Origin: Carettochelys insculpta
Lineage: Eukaryota; Chordata; Testudines; Carettochelyidae
DNA: 64,000 bases
NCBI RefSeq assembly: GCF_033958435.1
Contig: NC_134150.1
Span: 35,273,501-35,337,500, forward strand
Reading direction: 5' to 3'
A model generated the notes under the pieces. The model saw nothing but the letters and a program-made list of their open reading frames with translations. It made no database searches and had not been told where the DNA came from. A program made the translations under genes and the position numbers. Positions 24,056 to 34,858 of this stretch are shown here, piece after piece; within the stretch, counting starts at the first letter, position 1, and each line of letters opens with the position of its first letter.

Positions 24056-25554
24056 GTTTACTTCAGCTTTTCAAGAACTAAATATTGTGTATAATAAATA
24101 GGGTTTGTGTGTAAAGGGGTTTTCACACTCTCTATCATAGTACAGTCCATAAAAACAAAATCCTGCTTGTCTTTTATGGATCTTTAAAGTCCTCATAGGA
24201 CTCATTTTCTTGGCATCTGCACTTTTGTGTTAAATACCCCTGGCTTGCCATGTTCTTGAGTGCAGATTGGCTGCCACCCTTTCAGCAGAGGTGGGCTCAG
24301 GCAGGTTAGTGGTCATGCTGCTGGTCATTGTGTCTGTAATTTTTAAAGTGCTTTGAGGTCTATGGGGAGCAAAGGATGCTGTTTATAAAATGCTGTTTGC
24401 ACAGAAAGCATGTGTGGTAATGTGATTCTCTGGCTTTATGAGTGGACAGATGAGATCCCAAAGGAAGGAACAGGGAAGCAAGCAGGATCCACTCCCAGGA
24501 GAGAGCTGAAGTATTAGGTTAGTGTTCTGCATTTTTTTCTTATGGTACATGAGAGGAAGACAGTGGTTCAAGTGGTCACAGCTTACATAAATGGCACTAC
24601 AATAACTGGCCACCCTGATGATGTTCAGTTATAGAGTCAACCTAGTCATTCTTTCAGAGTGTTTCCCATGAGTGGTTTTTTGGCCATTGCACCTTCCTTC
24701 TCAGAGCAGCCTTACTTCACCTAAGAGAACAGGACAAACCATTGGCTGAAGCTGCTGCAGTGTGAAAGAGAAGGGTCATCACCTTGTGAGCAGAGAAGTT
24801 TTTTAATAAGCTTGCCTCTACATAACCCTGCAGTGATGCACTTAAGATTTGGCTGCCACATATGAGTGTGCTACCCACGGGGCATGATGACATGCAGTAG
24901 GGCCGCCCCCTGAGTGCTCCTTTCCTTTCTCACCTTTATTGGTTCTGAGCAACAATGGAAACTATATTTGCGCTCTCATTTTTCCAGCACAGCATCTCAA
25001 TGAAAGATGAGCCCTGACGTCAATAGGGATGGTCTGTTTCATAGTCCAGCTTTGTTTATTAGTCATGGCTGAACTCTCTTCACCTAATGCTGAACCTGCC
25101 TAAACTTCATGCCTCTGGAAGTTCAGCACAGGTTCAGATGTCCTCAGGTTCTCATGCTGTTGGGTTAGATACAGGTGCTGAAGCTGCGCTCATCACTGTA
25201 GTGCCTGAATGGATTGCATTAAGCAGCATGACACACACATGTCATGTGTTTGTTGTTGCACGCTTTCCTCAGGGGAAGAAGCATGTGCAGTGGAGTGTTC
25301 TGCTTTGGAGTTTTGGGATTTTCTAAGAAATGTGTGCTTATCGGAGACGGTGGGAGGGGAAGAGAGAGACAGCCCAGTGACGCCTCAGAGAGTGGAGCAC
25401 AGTGGAAAACAAATCCAGATAGACTGAGTAGAAAAGGGGGCAGAAGGAGGAGAGAGATTCTGAAGGGAAAATGCAGCAGGTGCTGCATACGTTCCACCCG
25501 CAGTTGCCATACTGGCTCAGATGTGCAGGGCTTCTCTTGTACTTAATACTGAGC

Positions 25555-25740
25555 ACTGGATGAAAGTTGTTACTAACTTGCTGTGTGACGTTGGCCAAAT
25601 CACTTCACCTCTCTCTGCCTCAGTTTCTCACCCCACCCTTTGTCCGTTAAGGCTGTAAACTGTTCAGAGCTGGAACTGTCTGCCCGTGTATATGTGTTTG
25701 TACCATGCCTGGCAGTCTTGGCAATGTAAATAACAATGAG
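25555..25740 (+). repeat. MIR-like SINE, body and 3' part
   Basis: The words 'acttgctgtgtgacgttggc', 'caaatcacttcacctctctc' and 'tgcctcagtttctcacccc' are the hallmark order of the MIR core, followed by 'ctgtaaactgttcagagc' and 'tgcctggcagtcttggcaat'. No ends are visible. Confidence 0.7.
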
Positions 25741-27494
25741 TTTCTTTTTTAATTGTGATTTGAAATCAAGATTTTTGAAGAGAGCTGTATTCACCTGAGT
25801 GAGAAAAGGGTGAAAAGTTGTGTACAAAAGTCCAAACTGGCTTTGCAAACCTCAGAAATAGTTGGTGGCAGTTCAAGGTTGCTTCATACACATTTCTAGT
25901 TGGTGGGTGGGAATTGGTATTCTTTAGCATCTTCTAGGGTTGGCCAGAATTCAGATAAAGAGAACTCATGTTTTGGAGCAAAATGTTAAATGATGATGCT
26001 GATGCAAACAGAGCTGACCCAGAGAGCCACATGGCTTCATGAGTAGGGCATCCAGACATTCACGAGAGGGTTAAGAGTTCAGTTGTGTCAGTATATAAGT
26101 TCCTGATGTTGCAAAAGGATGTACTCATGCCTTGTCCTATTGACTGGAATAGGCTGCATGCAGACAGTTTCCTTTGCAGGATTAGGGCCCAAGACTGGAG
26201 CCAGCAAATGCTGTTGATACAATTTTTGTTTATTAAAAAAAAAAAGTGTCTACCAGAAAACGCTCTCCATGGCTTATGCCCATGACTTACACTTGAAAGT
26301 CAGGGAGAAACTTTCCCTGGTATCAGGTTATATCTTAATTATGTATTACAGAGTTTCTTGCACCTTCCTTTGAAGCAGCGGGCATCACCCATTTGTTAGA
26401 GACAGGGTCCCCAAATAGATGTGTTAGAGAAGCGCTTTATGCCTGTATATGTATACATATGTGTTTGTACACATGCATGTACATGTGTACACACATTTAG
26501 TTAATAGATTAAGGGCTGGCAAATGGCATGCAACAATGTATTCTTGGGTCTGGTAAAACAAATAAAATAGTTGTACAGTGAAAATGATTTATCCTTGCAG
26601 CACTTTACACAGGTCTGATAACAAGGTGGTTCATTGATTAATGCAGCATGACAGTTTCTGTGTTGTGCACTCCACAAACCTAAGTTATTTGCATCTTGAA
26701 AATACTCCCTTCAGTTTATAACTCTTCCATGTTGCCATCAGAAGATATTGGTGTTGCCTGGCTCAGCCCTGGCCTGCAGTGAGCTGGGAAGGAGCTTGCC
26801 ATTTTCCCATTTGCTGGAACAGCCGTTGTCAGGTCAGCAATAAATCTGTATTTTCCTGACACATGCAGCCCTGGGGAAGCCCTGATATAGTGTTAGTGCA
26901 TCTGCAGAAATAAAAGAGCAATTAACTTACCTGCAGTCAGGCAGAGAGAGGGAAAGAGGGTTGCAGCTGAAATCCTGTAATGGTTGGAGTTGAAGATCTT
27001 AAATTTAACAGGACATCCCAGGTTGTGGTTTTGTTCATTTCTTTATTCTATATTGTGACAACAAAAATGCATCAAGTCCCAGAGGGAAATTGGCTGTCAA
27101 AAACTGAGAATGTTTCCTGGACTGGGACAGCAGTGAGCAAGTGGAATGGGATTTTGGGCACAGAGACCAACATCTTCTCAACATAATCATACCAGGGCTA
27201 AAGCCCCCAAAGGGGGAATCTAATGACATCAGAACCCCAGGGAGAGATTTATTCCTTCCATTTATGTGCATTTAGAATCCACTCTTACACTTCCTACTCA
27301 TGTAAATGCTCCCATTATTGTCAACCGGAGGTTGGGAGTTTTCCAGTGAAAAAGGGCTGCAGGCTTAGGCTCCCAGGGCACATAACTTCATTATATGGAG
27401 AATTTTTTTAATCATCTGTGTCCCAGGTTCTCCTATTCTGAATCTTTTGTCCCCAGTGTGTGTGAGGCAGTGGGCACTAGTCGTGGTAGAAGAA

Positions 27495-27685
27495 AAGTGT
27501 GACTCGGAAGTTGTAGATTCTAGTCTTGCATCTGCCACAGACTGACTGTGTGTCATGCAGTCTAGGAGAGAATCAGTTTCACCAATAATAAAATGTCTTA
27601 CTGGTCTCATAGGAGTTTTGCAAGACTTAATTAATGGGAGTTAATTGAGATGATTGGGTGTAAGGTGCCCTATAAATGCTAAGGG
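27495..27685 (+). repeat. MIR-like SINE
   Basis: 'gactcggaagttgtagattc', 'tgccacagactgactgtgtg', then 'caataataaaatgtcttact' and 'gtgccctataaatgctaagg' follow the MIR-like order from head to 3' end. Confidence 0.5.
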
Positions 27686-27840
27686 TCTTTATTTTTTCCT
27701 TGTGCTTCCCTTTACTTCCACTCTAAGTGTGACAGTTTCATTTAAAAAGTAATTGCAGAAAAATTCTCAGATAGTACTAGAAAGCTTTGTGGTTCTGCTT
27801 GGGCAACAGCCAGTAGGGTTGCATGCAGTCTGCTGTGACG

Positions 27841-27860
27841 TGTGTGTGTGTGTGTGTGTG
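27841..27860. repeat. (TG)10 microsatellite
   Basis: This is an uninterrupted 20-bp dinucleotide run. Confidence 0.95.
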
Positions 27861-28239
27861 GAGGTTGTGTTAGGGGGTTGTGGTTAGTCTGAGATGTCAT
27901 TGCTTTTGAAGACTTCCCTACTGAATGTATTTTCCTTTTTTGTGCCTGAATCCTATGGTATCACGGTCGGTAGGAAAGCCTAGACAGAAGAGACCTGAAT
28001 CTGCCTGCATGGCTGATAACACAGTGCTATTTCTGCAAGACATCTCTTGTGGCCTATCTGGGATTTGGTCCTTGCCCAGGATGAGGAGCCATAAGTATTT
28101 TGCAAAGCGCAGGCTTGTTCCTCACAGCCTCACTGACACAAACAGCTCTATGATCTCTGAAGGGCCACTCATGCCAGTGAAAGCTGGCAGGATTGGACGG
28201 ATGTAGGGCATACCTGCCCTCTGTTTTCTCTGCTGAGTT

Positions 28240-28871
28240 AGTATGTAGCTGCTTGTACTACCTTCCTGAGTATCCCTTCCCAGGAAGTCAAGTCCGTTTC
28301 AGACACTCTTGATGTTTAATTCAATAATACCCTTTGTAGGGCTTGTTTATTACAAAACCTCTTACCAGAAAGAGACCTAGCAAAAAGTCCTAAATAAAAG
28401 GTGCTTCTGATTCTCTGGGTGCCTCTGCAGCCTGCTCTGTAGGTTGTTCCCAGCTCTTCCCATTCTGGGTGGCAGTGTACCTCTCTGTCTCTATTTTCTC
28501 TGTATGTCTGGAGCCCTAGCTCCCTTTGTGGAGGATGAGGCCAACACTCTGACCAGAAGACTGATAAGGAGTTTTACAGGTCTCCTTCTAAGGTTCCCTC
28601 TTTATTCTCATCTCTGAGCTGACCTAGCAAGCAAAATATGCCACAGCAGACGTTGAACCAAAAGCTCTTTATTTACTAGGGGAAGTATATAGATGGATAC
28701 AAGGAAACGAGGTAGGAGGGATAGGGAAGGGAGGATGAAAATGGAGGGTTGAAACATTTTACACCTCAAATGCACTGGTAAGTCAACGGAGAAACAATGG
28801 AAACTTTCTACTTGCCTTATGGCCAGAAATCCATCACCTCTTCTGAGATGACATTATTGGATGTTGAGAGG
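28240..28871. other. Intron segment left of the DIRS element, nothing recognised
   Basis: This is mid-GC intron without a recognisable gene or repeat border. Together with 34859-35650 it could be one older interrupted repeat, but I see no matching ends or duplicated flanks. Confidence 0.4.
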
Positions 28872-29057
28872 AACAGTGGTTCTTCTACGAGTGTCCCCGT
28901 GGGTGCTCCACGTTAGGTGTCGGGTTCGCCCCGGCACCGCAGGTTGGATCTTTTCAGCAGTTTCTGCCGGACCGCGCATGCGCCGGCACGCGCCACTCCC
29001 TTGCGCGCTCCCGGCCACGTGCGCAATCCGATCCCTGCCAGTTCCTCTTTAACCGCC
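28872..29057 (+). repeat. DIRS left inverted terminal repeat
   Basis: The segment from AACAGTGGTTCTTC through 'ccagttcctctt' is the inverted complement of the segment at 34649-34858 over about 180 bp. It contains GTGTCCCCGTGGGTGCTCCA and a CpG-rich stretch with GCGCATGCGCCGGC. The outer tip differs from the right repeat ('ctacgagtg' here, 'cgagatgtg' in the complement of the right end). This difference lets the two halves of the internal complementary region be assigned. Confidence 0.9.
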
Positions 29058-29349
29058 ATTGGCTGCAGATGGAATCCGCTCAGGCTACGGCCAGAGTCAG
29101 CGTATTTAACGTTCTTAAAGTGTTTGAGTTTCTTTTTCAGTCTTTTAGATTAAGTTAGCTTGTTATTGTTTTCCAAAAAAAAAAAAGAAGAGGAAGGAGT
29201 AAAGCTTCCAGTCTTAGTAACAAGCGGAGCACTGGAGGCCCGGGTACGTAGGGCCATTAGGCCTCCTGCCGCGGCAGGTTGAGTCAGAGAGGGGAACAGG
29301 CACAGAGAAGGTGCTAAGTACCCTATTAACATCTCAAAGACTCACCATA

Positions 29350-31479
29350 ATGTCCTCTTCAGGATTCAAAAAGTGTGAGTCATGTTGCGAAGAGATGCCG
29401 GTCTCCGACGGGCACAGTCAGTGTATAAGGTGCCTTGGGGAATGTCACCCAGAAATGTTCCTTCTGCGCTAAGCTCACAGCCAGAGCAAGGAAGGACAGG
29501 GAGATGCGGCTCAAAATGCTGCTCTTCGACAAGGCCCTCCAGCCAGACATGCCAGAGCGGCCGCAGCAGGAGGGACCCGCAGGGGCCCATAAAAGGAAAG
29601 CTGCCTCCCTCACCCCATCAGCACAAAAACGGAGGAAGCTCTCACCAACCCGATCCCTGCCGGCAGCCACAGCGAGTGGGACGGGTGGAGCGCATAGCCC
29701 CCAGCCGCAGTTACAGCTGAATGGCGGTGGCACGGAGACGTACGTGGCAGAGGCTGAGCCTCCGATAATCAAACAGCCGCCCCGCACCGCTGGCAGGGCG
29801 GCGGCCAGGCAAACGCCGGAACCGGCGGCACCGCAGGCAGCAGCACCGATGCCCGGGGAACCGGCAGTGCAGAGCGCGCAGGCACATGGCCTGCAGGCAC
29901 CGGGGGAGACCACCCGCATGGCACCGCAGCGGAGCGTGCCGAGCACGGCACAGGCAACAGGGCCGAGATCCCCGACGCAAAAGGGGGCGGAGCCAGCCCC
30001 GCAGGGGAGGGGAAAGGCAGCACAGAAAACCCAGCACCGCAGCCCTTCTCCAGACAGGGCTGCAGGGCTGCTCGCTCTGAGCCCTCCGCTCATGCTGCGG
30101 ACCCCAACAAGAAGGCAGGGGTCACCCCCAGCCTATCCTGAGCCCCCATCCCCGTTCCTACAGCCAGCTTGGACCACCTTCGCCCTTTTTGGGCTTTGAA
30201 CCTTTGGAGTACTACCAAAAGTCAGTCTCTCCAGTATCTCAGTTATCCAGACGATCTCGCTCCCCCAGGCGCAGGGGGTATGTGCCTCAAGAGTGGTCCA
30301 GGTCCCCATCTCAGGAGCAGTGCCCGTGTTGCCATGGTTGCCCCTATCACGCGGGGCATAGACACCATGGGCATACTCCCAGGGACAGATGCCCCCCAGA
30401 CAGTTCAATATCCCCGAGGGCAATCGCGGACGGGGACGGAAATGCAGATATCTCGGGGGGAGTTGATTCTGGAACCCCGAGATTTTCCCTCGCAAGTATC
30501 TAGCGAGAGGATGTATCACCGTCAACAGGACCCAGAGGGGTCCAGAGAGGCTTACCCTAATGGTTCCTCGCTATCTTCCCCTGATGAGGCCACGGCCCCA
30601 GGGGACGTCCATCCTCCGGACGATCTCAAACAGTTCCAAGAGCTGTTCAAAAGGGTGGCCTTCGCGCGAGGCATCCAAACAGCAGAGGTGCAGGAGAAAC
30701 ACCATAAGCTCCTTAAAAACCTGAGACCTCCGGCCTCTTCCAAAATAGCTATTCTGCTTGATGAAGCAATCATGGAGTCCGCCACCACAATATGGCAGAC
30801 CCCTGCGTCCACTCCGCCTATAAACAAGAGAGCAGATAAGAAGTACTTCGTCCCGGCGAAGGGCATGGAGTTCCTGTTCAGCCACCCGCAACCAAATTCT
30901 CTGGTGGTGGAATCGTCTCAACAGAGGTCGAAAACTTCCCAGTACAAGACAGGGGGAACGGACAAAGATGCCAAGAAACTAGAGTTGTTCGGCAGAAAGG
31001 TCTACTCTTCCTCTACCCTGCTGTTGAGAATGGCGAATTGTGCAGCGCATCTAGCGAACCATAATTTTGACAACTACTCCAGGCTGACTTCCCTCATGGA
31101 CTCGCTTCCAGAGGACAAGAAGCCGGTGCTCAAGGCCATCGTGCAGGAAGGCTATGCAGCCTCGAGGACGGGAGTTCAGATCTCCCTAGACGTCGCGGAC
31201 ACGGCAGCACCCTCAACAGCTACGGCAGTGGTCATGCGCAGGGAGTCCTGGCTCCAAACATTGGGTATCCCGAGGGATTTGCAGGCGAAGGTCGTCGATC
31301 TCCCCTTTGACACGCAGAAGCTGTTTGCTGAATCAACCGACTCGGTCCTTCATTCCAGTAAAGACTCAAGAGCTACTCTTAGGACTTTGGGGATTTACAC
31401 CTCTCCATACAGGAAGAAAAAGTATTACCCTCAACAGAGCCGTGCGTCCTCGGGGCAGGGCCAAAGGCCACAAGTTTGA
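29350..31479 (+). pseudogene. DIRS gag-like gene, frameshifted
   Basis: An ATG at 29350 opens a short frame with Cys/His clusters (CESCCEEM, then HSQCIRCLGE) that stops at about 29472. The reading continues in the next frame (29435-30199: CSFCAKL, then a basic and proline-rich region), then in a third frame rich in SRSP words from 30189, and then in the 436-codon frame 30169-31479. The last frame carries the conserved helical region (for example FARGIQTAEVQEKHHKLL). So at least three frame changes break one ancestral gag. Its product would be the structural protein that packages element RNA. The large minus-strand frame at 29380-30093 is an antisense artefact of high GC. Confidence 0.8.
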
Positions 31480-33456
31480 CACACAGATCCAGGGCTGCAC
31501 CATCACTACCATTGTGCAATGTCATCCGAAGCTGCTATTCTGCCATCGCCTCCGACCATTCTACGACCAGTGGCAAAGGATCACCACAGACAAATGGGTA
31601 CTGGAGATCATAGCCACGGGGTACGCGATCCCCTTCCAGTCGCTCCCACCGCCACGACCTCCACCCAGGCCCCACCTAAAGGATGCCTCCCACGAAGCGA
31701 GGCTCAAGCAGGAGGTAGACCATCTCATACTCATAGGGGCAGTGGAAAGAGTGCTGGAGCAACTTCGAGGGAAAGGGTTCTACTCCAGATATTTCCTCAC
31801 GGAAATAAAGACAGGAGGCTGGAGGCCCATCCTAGATCTTTGGGGCCTCAACCGGTACCTGCGCAAGCAAAGCTTTCGCATGATTACAGTCGCCTCTATA
31901 CTTACGGCACTGGACGATGGAGATTGGTTCGCAGCCCTCGACTTACAGGACGTGTATTTCCACATAACTGTCCACCCGGCTCACAGACGCTTTCTCTGGT
32001 TTATGGTAGGCAAAGAACATTTTCAATACAAGGTTCTGCCGTTCGGCCTCTCCTCGGCCCCCAGAGTCTTCACCAAGACCTTGGCAGTGGTGTCAGCCTA
32101 CCTGCACGGACAGGGGATGTTTATATTCCCATATCTGGACGACTGCCTACTGAAAGGGGCCTCGAAGGAGGAGGTACTTCGCATGATACGCGTCACAGCA
32201 GGCACATTCTCTTTGCTGGGCCTGGTCATCAATCTGGCAAAATCAAAGATTGACCCCACATAGGACATAGAGTTCATAGGGGCACGTATAAATTCTATCA
32301 CAGCAAGGGTTTATCTACCAAAGACACGCTTTCAAGCCATCAGTTCCCTCGTGCAGGTCATCACCTTCAGCCCTACGGTGCTGGTTCTGATGTGCTTACA
32401 GCTGCTGGGGCACATGGCAGCAGCGACGTTTGTAGTACAAAACGCCAGGTTACACATGCGCAGCATGCAGCACTGGCTGGCGAGCATCTACAAACCGGCA
32501 GCAAGTACTGTTCACAGGGTGGTGTCGCCCATGACAGAGGTGCGCAGATCCCTGCAATGGTGGGTGAACCCCAAGAACATGCTAACAGGGGTGCCCTTTC
32601 ACCAACCACAAATATCGGTTTTCCTCACTACAGACGCCTCCCACATAGGGTGGGGAGCACACATGGGCGAAGAGGTGACGCAAGGACTGTGGTCCTCCAC
32701 GGAACAGTCACTGCACATAAATATACTGGAGCTCAGAGCAGTGTTCAACGCCTGCAGACACTTTCGAGACCATATACAAGGCAAAGTAGTCGGGATCAGT
32801 ACAGACAATACCTCCACCATGTTTTATATAAATCGGCAAGGAGGAGCTTGGTCCCGTGCCTTATGTGCGGAAGCAGTCCGATTGTAGAACTGGTGCATCG
32901 CCAACAATATAACCTTGAAAGCCTCGTACTTACCAGGCGCTCACAATGTGAAAGCAGACCAGCTGAGCAGGCACTTCGCACTCACGCACGAGTGGCAGAT
33001 CCTTTCCGATCTGCTACGACCGATCTTTCACGCATGGGGTTTTCCCCAGATAGACCTGTTTGCCACTCAACACAACAAGAAGTGCCCACGATACTGTTCC
33101 AGGGCAGGACTGGGACGGGGGTCCCTGGGGGACGCATTCGTGATCTCGTGGAGGGGCCCCCTACTTTACGCATTTCCTCCCACAGTGCTTATCCACAAGT
33201 CTTGCAGAAAGCCAGGAGAGAGGGAGCCCGAATGATCCTAGTAGTCCCAACGGGGGATCGACAGCAATGGTTCCCCTTACTCCTGCGCATGTTGGACCGT
33301 CCACCGATGCCCCTCCCGGTGGCGCCGGATCTGCTCACGCAAGCTCAGGGGTCCATAGTGCGTCCACACCCCCAAGGCCTACGACTACAGGCATGGTTAA
33401 TCCCTGGCTCAGCAACCTACAGAGCACATGTACGGAGGAAGTGCAACAAGTCCTAG
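31307..33456 (+). pseudogene. DIRS reverse transcriptase-RNase H, broken
   Basis: The first 318 codons (31307-32263) hold the RT palm: GGWRPILDL (from residue 170), motif A LDLQDVYFHI (211-220), motif B LPFGLSSAP (244-252) and the active site YLDD (276-279, bases 32132-32143). A TAG at 32261-32263 interrupts it; the same frame resumes at once. RNase H follows with TTDAS, ILELRA and STDNTS supplying Asp, Glu and Asp. A second TAG at 32885-32887 precedes the last RNase H block (NVKADQLSR). Near 33190-33235 the frame shifts to the one that runs to 33456 (GARMILVVPTGDRQQW) and overlaps the recombinase gene. Start overlap with gag is usual for DIRS. Confidence 0.9.
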
Positions 33457-34449
33457 AAAGTAGCAGGAGGACTTCCACCAGGAAGACCTACAAGCAGAAA
33501 TGGACTCGCTTCACTGCATGGTGTTCTACCAAACAGTTAGCCCCCCTTGCTGTGCCTATACCTGTAATATTAGAGTATTTACTGGACCTCAAGAGAGGAG
33601 GACTCTCCCTATCCTTGTTAAAGGTCCACCTTGCCGCTATTTCGGCTTTCAGACATGAAGAGGAAGGGCACACGGTGTTTGCCCATCCCATGGTTACCAG
33701 GTTCCTCAAAGGGCTGGTAAACCTATACCCCCCTCGGAAACCGCTTCCACCTTCGTGGAGCTTGGACCTGGTGCTTAGTGCGCTAACGGGACCACTGTTT
33801 GAACCTTTTAGCCATGGTTTCTCTCCGTCTCTTTACGATAAAGACGACCTTTCTTCTCGCAAACACGTCAGCTCGCAGGGCGAGCGAGCTTGCAGCAGTT
33901 ATGGCAACGCCACCCTGCACAGTATTTTCCAAGGAGGCGGTAACCTTATGGCTGCATCCAGCCTTTGTTCCCAAAGTTTCTTCAGAGTTTCATATTAACG
34001 AACCTATAGTTTTACCCTCGTTTTATCCCAAGCCTCATAACTCTAACAAAGAGGCGTGCCTACACCTCCTGGACGTGAGGAGGGCTCTGGCTTTCTATAT
34101 AGACAGGACTAAGTCCTTCCGGAAAACAGATAGACTCCTTGTCTCTCTCGCTCCCAAATCAAAAGGAGAAGGTCTCTCTTCGCAGAGAATCTCGAAGCAC
34201 ATTGTAGCCTGCATAAAAATGTGCTACGAACTCAAAAAGACTCCTTTACTGGCCCCGCCCAGGGCTCACTCCACTAGGGCGGTGGCAGCATCAACAGCCT
34301 TTTTCAAGGGCGTTGCGCTAAAAGACATTTGCAGAGCGGCGACCTGGTCATCCTATGACACCTTCGCCAAACATTACGCCCTTCACAGGGTATTCCAAGA
34401 GGATACCCGTCTCTCGACAGCGGTCCTCTCGGGGACAAGCTGCACATAA
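33267..34449 (+). pseudogene. DIRS tyrosine recombinase, one frameshift
   Basis: The N-terminal SAM-like DNA-binding part runs in one frame from the ATG at 33267 (RTSTRKTYKQKW, then LKVHLAAISAF). At about 33800-33812 the frame changes by one base in a T run, and the catalytic part continues to the TAA at 34447-34449. There the family residues are visible: SARRASEL (first Arg), HSTR (His-x-x-Arg box) and KHYAL (nucleophilic Tyr). In an intact element this enzyme integrates the circular DNA copy. The frame change between the two domains should abolish the full protein, although the catalytic residues are all kept. Confidence 0.9.
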
Positions 34450-34490
34450 TCCGATTACCCACCTCCTATCTTGGGTTACTGCTGGGTAGT

Positions 34491-34592
34491 CACCTAATGT
34501 GGAGCACCCACGGGGACACTCGTAGAAGAAAGAGAAGTTACTCACCATAGTAACAGTGGTTCTTCGAGATGTGTCCCCGTGGGTGCTCCACC
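34491..34592 (+). repeat. DIRS internal complementary region
   Basis: Bases 34491-34530 (CACCTAATGTGGAGCACC... to GTAGAAGAA) are the complement of the left terminal tip with one mismatch. Bases 34531-34592 (AGAGAAGTTACTCACC... to GTGCTCCAC) are the complement of the right terminal tip with few mismatches. This is the splint thought to align the two ends during circle formation. Keeping both halves shows that the copy arrived full-length. Confidence 0.88.
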
Positions 34593-34648
34593 ACCCGCCC
34601 ATCCTCCCCGCTTCGGATCTCTGTTTAGTGTTTTGCAGGAGCATCCGA

Positions 34649-34858
34649 GGCGGTTGGTCAAGGAACTGGCGGGGACCGGATCGTGCACGTGGCCGGGAGC
34701 GCGCAAGGGAGCGGCGCACGCCGGCGCATGCGCGGTCCGGCAGAAACTGCTGGAAAGATCCGACCTGCGGCGCTGGGGTGAGCCCGACACCTAACGTGGA
34801 GCACCCACAGGGACACATCTCGAAGAACCACCGTTACTACAGTGAGTAACTTCTCTTT
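34649..34858 (-). repeat. DIRS right inverted terminal repeat
   Basis: This is the inverted complement of 28872-29057, with extra outermost bases (GTGAGTAACTTCTCTTTC) that are matched only in the internal complementary region, as expected in DIRS elements. CpG-rich in the middle. The exact outer border is uncertain by a few bases because no target duplication marks it. Confidence 0.88.

Larger units (their letters stand above)
28872..34858 (+). mobile_element. DIRS-like tyrosine-recombinase retrotransposon, degenerate copy
   Basis: This ~6 kb element shows the full DIRS layout: left inverted terminal repeat, gag-like gene, reverse transcriptase with RNase H, tyrosine recombinase, internal complementary region, right inverted terminal repeat. 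Such elements replicate through a circular intermediate joined by the complementary region and integrate with a recombinase instead of a DDE integrase, usually without target duplication. None is seen here. It lies in the same orientation as CMIP. It is GC- and CpG-rich against an AT-rich, CpG-poor intron. The genes carry at least two in-frame stops and several frameshifts, so this copy is not expected to move by itself. Confidence 0.93.

Noticed and set aside
28872..29057. CpG island promoter for CMIP or another gene
   Set aside because: The CpG-rich stretch is the DIRS terminal repeat, mirrored at 34649-34858, and is internal to the gene.
29380..30093. Long minus-strand open frame (237 codons) in the DIRS gag region
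   Set aside because: It is antisense to gag in very GC-rich sequence, has low-complexity Ala/Cys/Pro composition and matches no family that I know.
28872..34858. Endogenous retrovirus or Ty3/Gypsy element
   Set aside because: There are inverted rather than direct terminal repeats, no protease, no DDE integrase and no envelope gene, while a tyrosine recombinase is present.
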